Shown here in pieces: positions 1-5,241 of a DNA stretch of 5,241 nt. The first letter of the stretch is position 1. Each line of letters begins with the position of its first letter. The translations under genes were made by a program, and so were the position numbers. The stretch is from Acidobacteriota bacterium (GTDB lineage: Bacteria; Acidobacteriota; Vicinamibacteria; Vicinamibacterales; JACQTH01), in the NCBI GenBank assembly GCA_016210935.1, contig JACQTH010000241.1, positions 1 through 5,241 on the forward strand. Reading direction: 5' to 3'. The notes under the pieces are model-generated. The model had not been told where the DNA came from. It searched no databases and was given only the letters and a program-made list of their open reading frames with translations.

Positions 1-304
1 CATGGGGCTGGCGCCGAGCGCGCCGAGCGGCCCGGCAAACGGCTACAAGATCACGTATTACGCGCCGCAGCCCCGTGCGGCGATCGAGGTCGTGGATTTC
101 GATCAGCCCGATCGCGTCGTGCCGTACGGCGCGACCGGGCGCGTCAAGCTGACCACGTTGACGAAGGAGTTTTTCATTCCCGGCTTTCTCGAGCGCGACG
201 AAGGGGAGCGCGAGCCGCCGTGCGAGAAGTACCCGTGGGACGGCGTCAGCGGCGTCCGTCCGTACCGCGTCTTCGCGACCACGACGACGGTGGGCGTGTA
301 TTGA
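1..304 (+). CDS. C-terminal part of a PaaK/LuxE-like adenylate-forming ligase (5' end outside window)
   Basis: This is the last 100 or so codons of a gene entering from the left. The frame is open to the window edge, so the ATG at position 2 is probably internal rather than a start. Numbered from that ATG, residues 43-56 (GATGRVKLTTLTKE) resemble the Gly-rich, Thr-Thr-Leu-Thr-Lys segment of phenylacetate-CoA ligase and LuxE-type acyl-protein synthetases. Residues 61-70 (GFLERDEGER) sit where the family's A8-like hinge, the RYxxGD region, is expected. Known members activate a carboxylic acid as an acyl-adenylate and pass it to CoA or a protein thiol. The stop codon lies 4 bp before the LuxC-like gene, a spacing typical of an operon with translational coupling. 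Inference: it supplies the activated acyl group to that reductase. The substrate cannot be told from this fragment, and the A3/A5 core motifs lie outside the window. Confidence 0.72.
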   Translation, partial: MGLAPSAPSGPANGYKITYYAPQPRAAIEVVDFDQPDRVVPYGATGRVKLTTLTKEFFIPGFLERDEGEREPPCEKYPWDGVSGVRPYRVFATTTTVGVY

Positions 305-308
305 ACCC

Positions 309-1730
309 ATGATTCAAATACCCGTCTTACGGTGGGGGCAGCCCTACACGAGCATGGACACCGACGAAGTCGTCCACTTCGCCACAGGGGAGCTGCTGGC
401 GAAGGTAAGCCGCGCCAACCCCGGGCTCGTGCAGCGTGATAAGCGGCACGCGCCGCGCGCGCGCGCGGCGCTGCGGGAGATCCCGATCGACGATCTGCTG
501 TCGCGCGTCCGGTGCGCCGGCGAGCTGTACATGAACGCCGAGCTGCCGATGGGCGACGGCTCGCAGACACCCGACGAGTTCGTGCGGCACCAGTCCGCCA
601 CGACAGGTCTGCCGGAGCAGATGTGCCGCGCGAACATGAAGAAGAACCAGTTCGTCCTCGCCAACATGGACGCGATCCTCACGGCGTTGACGAGGCGGCT
701 GGATCTCGCCGTGCTGACGCGCGGGTACGGCGAAGAGGACGGCGTGCCGGTGAGCTATCAGGCGGCAAGCCCAGTCCTGGGTCTGGTGCTGCCGTCGAAC
801 TCGCCGGGCGTACACACCCTGTGGCTCCCCATCATTCCGCTCCAGATTGGGCTTGTGCTGAAGCCCGGCCCGCAAGAGCCGTGGACGCCGTATCGCATGG
901 CGGAGGCGTTCTTTCGCGCCGGGATTCCGCGGGAGGCGATCGCGATCTACCCGGGCGAGGCCGACGTCGGCGCCGCGGTCCTGGACGAGTGCGACCGCAG
1001 CTTGATCTTCGGCGGCTCTGCCACGGTCGAGCGGTATCGCGGCAACCCGAAGGTGCAGGCGCACGGGCCAGGCTTTTCCAAGATCATCCTCGGCGACGAC
1101 TGCGTCGACGACTGGGAGCGGTATCTCGACGTGATGGTGCACAGCGTCTTCACCAACAGCGGGCGCGGCTGCATCAACTGCTCGGGGATCTGGGCGAGCC
1201 GCCACACGCGCGAGATTGCCGGCGCGCTGGCCGCCCGCCTGACGGCGGTCCGGCCGCTGCCGCCTGACGATCCGGAATCGAGCCTCGCAGCCTTCACGGT
1301 TCGCGGCGTGGCGGAGGCCATCTCGCGGGAGATCGATGCTGACGTGCAGGCGCCAGGCGTCACTGATGTCTCGGCGCGCCATCGGAACGACGAGCCGCGG
1401 CTGGTGAAACGGGAGCGGTGCGACTACCTGCTGCCGACCGTCGTCCACTGCGCGTCGCCCGACGCGGCGATCGCCAGGAAGGAGTACATGTTTCCGTTCA
1501 CGACCGTGGTCGAGTGCCCCGAAAAAGAGATGCTCGATCGGATCGGTCCCACGCTCGTCTGCTCCGCGATCACGAACGACGAGACATTCCGCCGGGCGCT
1601 TCTCGATGCCGTGCAGGTCGATCGGCTGAACCTCGGGCCCATTCCCACAACGCAGCTCAACTGGCTTCAGCCCCATGAAGGCAACATCGTCGATTTCCTG
1701 TATCGCGCGCGCGCGTTTCAGACGGGGTAG
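309..1730 (+). CDS. LuxC-like acyl-CoA/acyl-enzyme reductase (aldehyde dehydrogenase superfamily)
   Basis: A complete 473-residue protein of the aldehyde dehydrogenase fold, closest in plan to LuxC fatty acyl reductases, which reduce an activated acyl group to the aldehyde with NAD(P)H. Residues 159-188 (PSNSPGVH up to LKPGP) match the cofactor-binding stretch usually seen as PWNxP...KP. Residues 234-243 (FGGSATVERY) match the FTGS nucleotide loop. The nucleophile region is residues 281-291 (FTNSGRGCINC), with Cys288 aligned to the catalytic cysteine; LuxC of Vibrio harveyi has its acylated Cys at about the same position (286). Where hydrolytic ALDHs carry the general base Glu (ELGGK), this protein has His252 (HGPGFSK), as expected of an enzyme that does not hydrolyse the thioester. 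The 309 start gives the start-like sequence MIQIPVLRWGQPY and lies 4 bp after the ligase stop. No clear Shine-Dalgarno is visible, so coupled translation is likely. The next ATG (354) would remove conserved-looking sequence. The luciferase genes luxAB are not in the window, so a role in light production is not implied. An ordinary aldehyde dehydrogenase is less likely. Confidence 0.85.
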   Translation: MIQIPVLRWGQPYTSMDTDEVVHFATGELLAKVSRANPGLVQRDKRHAPRARAALREIPIDDLLSRVRCAGELYMNAELPMGDGSQTPDEFVRHQSATTGLPEQMCRANMKKNQFVLANMDAILTALTRRLDLAVLTRGYGEEDGVPVSYQAASPVLGLVLPSNSPGVHTLWLPIIPLQIGLVLKPGPQEPWTPYRMAEAFFRAGIPREAIAIYPGEADVGAAVLDECDRSLIFGGSATVERYRGNPKVQAHGPGFSKIILGDDCVDDWERYLDVMVHSVFTNSGRGCINCSGIWASRHTREIAGALAARLTAVRPLPPDDPESSLAAFTVRGVAEAISREIDADVQAPGVTDVSARHRNDEPRLVKRERCDYLLPTVVHCASPDAAIARKEYMFPFTTVVECPEKEMLDRIGPTLVCSAITNDETFRRALLDAVQVDRLNLGPIPTTQLNWLQPHEGNIVDFLYRARAFQTG

Positions 1731-1742
1731 CGTCTGCGCAGA
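1719..1742. repeat. Small overlapping inverted repeats at the reductase stop codon
   Basis: CAGACG at 1719-1724 pairs with CGTCTG at 1731-1736 around a 6-base loop containing the stop codon. A perfect 10-bp palindrome (TCTGCGCAGA) follows at 1733-1742. Neither is followed by a T-run, so this is not a standard intrinsic terminator. It could slow transcription or be chance in GC-rich DNA. Confidence 0.3.
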
Positions 1743-1913
1743 GGTCGGCGCTCGGACGAAGTTATCGCGACGGCCTCGTCCCAAAAGAGAAGCAGATGCC
1801 TCGGATTAGTCGGAAACGCCAGGTGGGATCATCCGTTCCCGCGGACGGGGCGCAGCCTGATCTGCGGAGCGATCGCAATGAATTCACTTGAAGTGTGCAA
1901 TGCTACCGTCCTC

Positions 1914-1924
1914 GGGAAAGAGAG
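1914..1924 (+). promoter_or_regulatory. Purine-rich ribosome binding site that favours the 1927 start
   Basis: The run GGGAAAGAGAG ends 2 bases before the ATG at 1927; its GGGAAAG portion lies 6 bases away. The alternative starts in the same frame, TTG at 1888 and ATG at 1900, have no such element at the right distance. The GGAG at 1866-1869 is 18 bases from 1888. Together with the signal peptide beginning right after 1927, this element decides the start. The match to AAGGAGG is only partial. Confidence 0.45.
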
Positions 1925-1926
1925 CC

Positions 1927-3852
1927 ATGCGGCATTTCCACATGCTTGCGCTCGTTGCCGTGACGCTGACTACGACAGCGATCGGTGCACAATCGCTGCG
2001 CGAGGTCGAGGAGACCGGCCTCAGCGGAGAAGTACTCGGACCTGATGGCCTGCCAGTCTCGGCTGGAACCGTCGTCGTTCGCGCAGGAAGCGTCCGCCTC
2101 ACGACGAACCTCGACCCGACGGGCCGCTTCCGAATTGTGCCGAGCAAAACAGGGTTTCATGAACTTCGCGTAAGTGCGCCGGGCCTTGCGCCCTATCGCA
2201 TTGCGGTCGATGTGCCGCCGTCGAGAACCGTGGCACTGCCCGTGATCCAGTTATCACCAGCGACCTACTTTCGTGCGCGATTTGAGACGCGCGCGGGACA
2301 CCCGATCCTCTCGCCACGTCTCCGCCGGCACTTCCACGATCTCTACGGGAGCGATATCTCCGATCCGCTCGAAATCGCCCGCCCTGATCACATCGCCGCC
2401 GACGGCACACTCACGATCGGTCCGTTACCCCTTGGGATCACGCGGCTGGTGTTCGATACGCCCCCCTATGCGCAGACCCGTTTGCCAGACATTCACGTCA
2501 ATGGCAGCGTCGCACTTCTGGACGGCGGAACAATCGCGATCGATCAGGGTGCCGCTCTGCACGTGGACATCGCGGACGGTGCCGGCATGCCCGTCGTCCA
2601 GCACGATATTACGCTCGAAGAAGTTGCGCCGTTTCCGGTGATCGAGCCTCGCCTCGAGCGAACCAACAAAGACGGCCGCGCGACATTCGACCGTCTGGCA
2701 GCCGGACAGTACCGTGTGCGCGTCAAGGTCGCGGGCCTGTGCGAACGGCGGCAGCTTTACATCACGCGCATCGTCGCGGTCCCCGGCAATGGAACGTCGA
2801 GCACGCGCCTCATCGTTGCCGGCCGCGTGACGTTTCGACTGACGTCGCCGTTTGGCCCGCTCAAGTGGATCGGTCTGATCGCCACACCTAATTTCAGTTC
2901 GCCCCCAGCGACCACTTTCGACCTTGCCCGCCTGTACGCACCGCCAGTCGGACGATTCCCTCTCCCTCGTTTCTCACAGGGAACGTACTGCGGTGGAACC
3001 ACTGACGCGGAGGGTCGTCTGACGCTGGCGAGTTTTCCGCCTGGCCCCGCAACGGTCCGCATCAGGGTTTTGAATTCTGTGTTTGTGCAGCTGGTGAACG
3101 TTCCGGTTGATGGATCGGACGTCGCGGTTTTCGTGCCAGAGGGATACTTGCCGGTCCGCGTAACCGATGCGGGTACGAAGAACCCGGTCCCCTCGGCGAC
3201 CATCACGTGGACGGGAGGCGGCGCTCGCGTCGAAGCAACAACGTCGAACGGAGATGCGCTTCTGACCGGTGTGGCCGCGACACCCGGCATGATGTCCGTC
3301 AGCGCGCGCGGCTATAAGTCCGCCGAGGAGGAACTGGCGGAATTCCCCCCAGCATATGAAGTCGCGCTCACGCCCGAACCATCGCCAGCGGTGCACGCTC
3401 GCGTGGTCACGAGCTCCGGCGAACCAATCCCTGACGCGGTCGTGCAGCTCACCCCCGCAAATCCAATGGACGTTGCGCAGATCGCGACATCCGACGCGAA
3501 GGGTGTGGTCAACTTCTCGGCTGCGCCGATGGGATCGCTTCGGATCATCGCCGCGGCTCGCGGATACGTCGTCGGGCGGATGCAATTGTCGCCACAGACG
3601 CGTCGTGACGTCATGTTGACGCTTTCGCGCGGCTATCGTGTGCTGGCAAGCGTGGAGGTGCCCAAGGGCACGGGCGTTTATCGCATCCGCGTTATCAATG
3701 ACGCACGCCAGCCGATCGACGACAGGCGGGACCTCGAGACGCCGCATTCGAACACCAGCCGCGTTCGTGGATGGACGTCGAACGCCACCGGAGATCAGCG
3801 GCGGCGCGAGCCGATCGCCCAGAGCGCCGACGCGGTCCGGATGAAGATCTGA
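1927..3852 (+). CDS. Exported protein with repeated carboxypeptidase-regulatory-like (Ig-type) modules; C-terminus probably truncated
   Basis: A protein of 641 residues from the chosen ATG; the frame is open back to a TTG at 1888, which would add 13 residues. The 1927 start places a signal peptide at the N-terminus: MRH, a hydrophobic run from about residue 6 to 19, and likely cleavage after AIGA (residue 21). The mature part is a string of beta-sandwich modules. One at residues 32-110 has a GxVLGPDGLPV...DPTGRFRI pattern. Further modules lie around 210-272 (NKDGRATFDRLAAGQYRVRV), 358-400 (TDAEGRLTLASFPPG), 408-482 and 489-568 (SGEPIPDAVVQLTP). This G-x-V-x-D-x-x-G-x-P-(V/I) ... G-x-(F/A)-x-(F/I) ... 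P-G-x-Y pattern is that of CarboxypepD_reg-like domains, which are very common in exported proteins of Acidobacteriota. No TonB-dependent receptor barrel, peptidase or membrane anchor is visible. The mature protein has just two cysteines (272 and 355). The last module starts at about 570 (YRVLASVEVP) but lacks its closing strands. From residue about 623 the reading is antisense to the propeller gene and low in pattern. The molecular role is unknown; an envelope or cell-surface structural or binding role is inference. Confidence 0.8.
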   Translation: MRHFHMLALVAVTLTTTAIGAQSLREVEETGLSGEVLGPDGLPVSAGTVVVRAGSVRLTTNLDPTGRFRIVPSKTGFHELRVSAPGLAPYRIAVDVPPSRTVALPVIQLSPATYFRARFETRAGHPILSPRLRRHFHDLYGSDISDPLEIARPDHIAADGTLTIGPLPLGITRLVFDTPPYAQTRLPDIHVNGSVALLDGGTIAIDQGAALHVDIADGAGMPVVQHDITLEEVAPFPVIEPRLERTNKDGRATFDRLAAGQYRVRVKVAGLCERRQLYITRIVAVPGNGTSSTRLIVAGRVTFRLTSPFGPLKWIGLIATPNFSSPPATTFDLARLYAPPVGRFPLPRFSQGTYCGGTTDAEGRLTLASFPPGPATVRIRVLNSVFVQLVNVPVDGSDVAVFVPEGYLPVRVTDAGTKNPVPSATITWTGGGARVEATTSNGDALLTGVAATPGMMSVSARGYKSAEEELAEFPPAYEVALTPEPSPAVHARVVTSSGEPIPDAVVQLTPANPMDVAQIATSDAKGVVNFSAAPMGSLRIIAAARGYVVGRMQLSPQTRRDVMLTLSRGYRVLASVEVPKGTGVYRIRVINDARQPIDDRRDLETPHSNTSRVRGWTSNATGDQRRREPIAQSADAVRMKI

Positions 3853-5069
3853 CCCTGAGAGATCGCCGGCGAGCTGAGCGTGTAGTCGTCCAGCGGATTC
3901 GCCGCGATCTTCTCGAACGTCGGCCGCGCCTTCACGACCGTCGTCAGCCCATCCTCATTGATCATGTAGAGTTTCCCGTCGGCCAGCACCGGCGAGGCGC
4001 TGTAGGTGCCGGGCGCAATGCGTTCCGGCCCCCAGATGGTGACACCGGTCTTCGCGTCGAGGCAGAACATGATGCCGCGATCGTTGACGACGTACAGGTA
4101 GCGGCCGTCGGACACCGGGGTGGGAACGTCGGGGCCGCTGTCGAACTTCCAGGCCACGTGCGTGGCGGTGACGTCGCCCCGCCCGCCGGATCGCACCGCG
4201 AGCAGCGGCCGTTCCCGACTCGGCACGTAGACGAATCCGGCCGTCCCGACCACGGGCGAGGCGACGATGCGGTAGTTCGGATCATTTCGCGGGTTGAGAC
4301 CGTTCGCCCGCCACAGCTCCTGACCGGTGGCAGGGTCGTGTCCGGTCACGCAGTCGCCGCCCGACACGACGATCTCCACGCGCCCGTCGATTCTCACGAG
4401 CGCCGGCGTGGTGTACGAATCCGGCGATTCGCGGATGGCCTTCGTCGGCCGCTCGATCCGCCATATCGTCTTGCCGGTCGTTGCATCGATGCGCAGCACG
4501 TACGACGGATCGTCGGTCTTCATCCCGTGCAGCACCTGCACGAAGAGCGATCCGTCGTGAAGGAGCGGCGAGGAGGCGTAGCCCCAGTTCAGGCCGAACC
4601 GCCCGTAGTCTTTTTGGATGTTGCGCGCCCACAATTCCTTGCCGGTGAAGTCGAAGCTCTTGAGAATCCCGGTGCCCGTCATGACCCAGACGCGGCGGCC
4701 GTCGGTGACCGGCGACGGCGACGACATGTTCTGCTTGCGCAGCTTCACGTTGCCGCCGCCGAGCGGCGCCTTCCAGCGCACCTGGCCGTTCGCGCGATCG
4801 ACGGCCCACAGCGCAAGCGCGTCGGCGGTTTCGGCCACGTTGAGGAAGATGTGCTCGCCCCAGATGATCGGCGTGGCGCCGCTCCAGGCCGGGAGAGTCA
4901 GCTTCCAGGTGATGTTCTGCGTCTGCGACCACACCGCCGGCAGGCCGGTCTCCTTGCTGACGCCGTCGAACGACGGTCCACGCCAGTGCGGCCAGTCGGC
5001 CGCGAGCCGCGCGGCTGCCGAAAGCAGCAGAGCTGCGGTCACAATCGGCGACAGGATCGGTCTCGCCAT
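3795..5069 (-). CDS. Exported PQQ-type beta-propeller repeat protein
   Basis: A complete 424-residue protein. Residues 1-24 form a signal peptide (Arg3, then a hydrophobic Ala/Leu-rich core, probable cleavage after LAA before DWPHW), so it should act in the periplasm or outside the cell. The sequence DWPHWRGP at 25-32 is the entry motif common to a family of exported propeller proteins in Acidobacteriota and Planctomycetota. Repeated blade-closing motifs follow: ANGQVRWK (93-100), FTGKELWA (141-148), ATTGKTIW (196-203), ATGQELWR (247-254) and AKTGVTIW (339-346). Each comes with SSP/SP-x-x-x-DG-x-x-(V/L)-(Y/F)-V strands, at roughly 50-residue spacing, giving about seven or eight blades. The family is annotated as PQQ-binding-like repeat, related in fold to BamB. 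At 424 residues and with no dehydrogenase catalytic or cytochrome region, it is not a typical quinoprotein dehydrogenase, and PQQ binding is not shown. The C-terminus (LWAIGSRRR) looks natural. It converges with the previous gene, overlapping it by 58 bp. No Shine-Dalgarno is seen before the ATG. Confidence 0.87.
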   Translation of the reverse strand: MARPILSPIVTAALLLSAAARLAADWPHWRGPSFDGVSKETGLPAVWSQTQNITWKLTLPAWSGATPIIWGEHIFLNVAETADALALWAVDRANGQVRWKAPLGGGNVKLRKQNMSSPSPVTDGRRVWVMTGTGILKSFDFTGKELWARNIQKDYGRFGLNWGYASSPLLHDGSLFVQVLHGMKTDDPSYVLRIDATTGKTIWRIERPTKAIRESPDSYTTPALVRIDGRVEIVVSGGDCVTGHDPATGQELWRANGLNPRNDPNYRIVASPVVGTAGFVYVPSRERPLLAVRSGGRGDVTATHVAWKFDSGPDVPTPVSDGRYLYVVNDRGIMFCLDAKTGVTIWGPERIAPGTYSASPVLADGKLYMINEDGLTTVVKARPTFEKIAANPLDDYTLSSPAISQGQIFIRTASALWAIGSRRR

Positions 5070-5078
5070 TGGGCTTGT

Positions 5079-5109
5079 ATGATAGGGCAGTAACGAAGCT
5101 TCGCCTCAA
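5079..5109 (-). promoter_or_regulatory. Possible promoter of the propeller gene
   Basis: On the minus strand, TTGAGG (5109-5104) and TATCAT (5084-5079) resemble -35 and -10 boxes, but with a long 19-base spacer. The -10 box ends only 9 bases before the ATG, so transcription would begin within a few bases of the start codon, giving a near-leaderless message. That would agree with the absence of a Shine-Dalgarno sequence. Promoter rules in this group are uncertain and a real promoter further upstream is equally possible. Confidence 0.25.
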
Positions 5110-5154
5110 CCCGCCGAGTGACGGGCCCGCGGTGTACGGCGAACCTTCGTTACT
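5089..5154. repeat. Long inverted repeat (17-bp arms, one mismatch) upstream of the propeller gene
   Basis: The arm AGTAACGAAGCTTCGCC (5089-5105) is matched by GGCGAACCTTCGTTACT (5138-5154), its reverse complement except for one base. The 32-base loop itself contains CCCG/CGGG (5110-5113 with 5122-5125) and the palindrome CGGGCCCG (5122-5129). The hairpin lies 20 bp upstream of the propeller start and overlaps the candidate -35 box. It could be a dispersed palindromic repeat (REP or small MITE type), a folded leader RNA or an operator. The sequence alone does not decide. Confidence 0.7.
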
Positions 5155-5156
5155 AG

Positions 5157-5175
5157 GCGGCCGCGGAGCGGCCGC
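5157..5175. repeat. GC-only hairpin made of two identical 8-bp palindromes
   Basis: GCGGCCGC occurs at 5157-5164 and again at 5168-5175, separated by GGA. As each copy is itself palindromic, the pair can form an 8-bp GC stem with a 3-base loop in either strand. There is no T-run on either side, so it is not a classical terminator. Confidence 0.6.
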
Positions 5176-5189
5176 TAAGACAGCTTCTT

Positions 5190-5226
5190 AAGCCGAAACT
5201 TTCCTCATTCGGAAGGGAATCGGCTT
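5190..5226. repeat. Imperfect stem-loop near the right edge
   Basis: AAGCCGA (5190-5196) pairs with TCGGCTT (5220-5226). Inside, after a small internal loop (AA opposite GAA), CTTTCC (5199-5204) pairs with GGAAGG (5211-5216), with one G-T pair, around the hexaloop TCATTC. The stacked shape is more RNA-like than a plain palindrome. It could be a terminator-like or leader structure of a gene beyond the window, or the third unit of the repeat cluster. No T-run follows. Confidence 0.5.
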
Positions 5227-5241
5227 TAGATGATGTGTAGA

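Noticed and set aside
327..1784. A 485-codon open frame on the minus strand opposite the reductase gene
   Set aside because: Arg/Ala/His/Val-rich with no recognisable domain; it mirrors the GC-rich codons of a well-supported ALDH-family gene.
1878..2045. A 55-codon frame starting at ATG 1878 with GGAG 8 bases upstream
   Set aside because: It overlaps the signal peptide of the modular protein in another frame, shows no recognisable pattern and has no homologous family I can name. A coding or regulatory leader role is possible but unsupported.
1927..3852. TonB-dependent receptor or carboxypeptidase
   Set aside because: No plug or barrel sequence, no C-terminal aromatic strand and no zinc-peptidase motifs; only the regulatory-like modules are present.
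3795..5069. PQQ-dependent alcohol or glucose dehydrogenase
   Set aside because: Too short (424 residues), with no recognisable catalytic or cytochrome region. The DWPHWRGP start and regular blades point to the simple exported propeller family.
3771..5093. A 440-codon open frame on the plus strand opposite the propeller gene
   Set aside because: Very rich in Arg, Ala, Val and His with no domain pattern. The opposite strand has a signal peptide and regular propeller repeats, so this is a codon-bias shadow.
5089..5154. Integron attC recombination site
   Set aside because: The palindromic shape with one mismatch is suggestive, but the ends do not fit the RYYYAAC and GTTRRRY boxes (CAGTAAC and GTTACTA are seen). 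There is also no cassette-like arrangement or integrase.
5157..5226. Intrinsic terminator(s) for a gene to the right or left
   Set aside because: Both stem-loops lack a following T-run on either strand.
1..5241. CRISPR array, tRNA/rRNA genes, transposase or defence system
   Set aside because: No regularly spaced direct repeats, no RNA-gene-like sequence and no such protein in any frame.

Overview
The window (5,241 bp, GC-rich with strongly G/C-biased third codon positions) looks like a bacterial chromosome segment. The protein types are a LuxE/PaaK-like ligase beside a LuxC-like reductase, a large secreted protein built of carboxypeptidase-regulatory-like modules, and a secreted PQQ-type beta-propeller protein. 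That mix is typical of Acidobacteriota, for example Vicinamibacteria from soil. The taxonomic call is inference from gene style only.

Layout. Positions 1-304 (+) hold the C-terminal end of an adenylate-forming (PaaK/LuxE-like) enzyme cut by the window edge. Four bases later, 309-1730 (+) encodes a complete LuxC-like acyl-CoA/acyl-enzyme reductase of the aldehyde dehydrogenase superfamily. The two look co-transcribed and together suggest an acid-activation plus reduction step (carboxylic acid to aldehyde), as in fatty-acid reductase complexes. A gap of about 196 bp follows, holding only small palindromes. Next comes a secreted protein of about 641 residues, 1927-3852 (+), made of repeated Ig-like carboxypeptidase-regulatory-like modules. 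Its last module appears cut short, and its final 19 codons run antisense into the next gene. Positions 3795-5069 (-) encode a complete exported beta-propeller protein with PQQ-like repeats, convergent with the previous gene and overlapping it by 58 bp. The last 172 bp (5070-5241) contain no gene but carry three consecutive inverted repeats between the propeller gene's start and the window edge.

Functionally, the ligase/reductase pair is the only clear pathway unit. The two exported proteins are probably independent envelope or periplasmic genes brought together by rearrangement. I found no CRISPR array, tRNA, rRNA, transposase or defence system. The points most worth a second look are the truncated, overlapping 3' end near 3750-3852, the row of palindromes at 5089-5226, and the active-site details of the LuxC-like protein.
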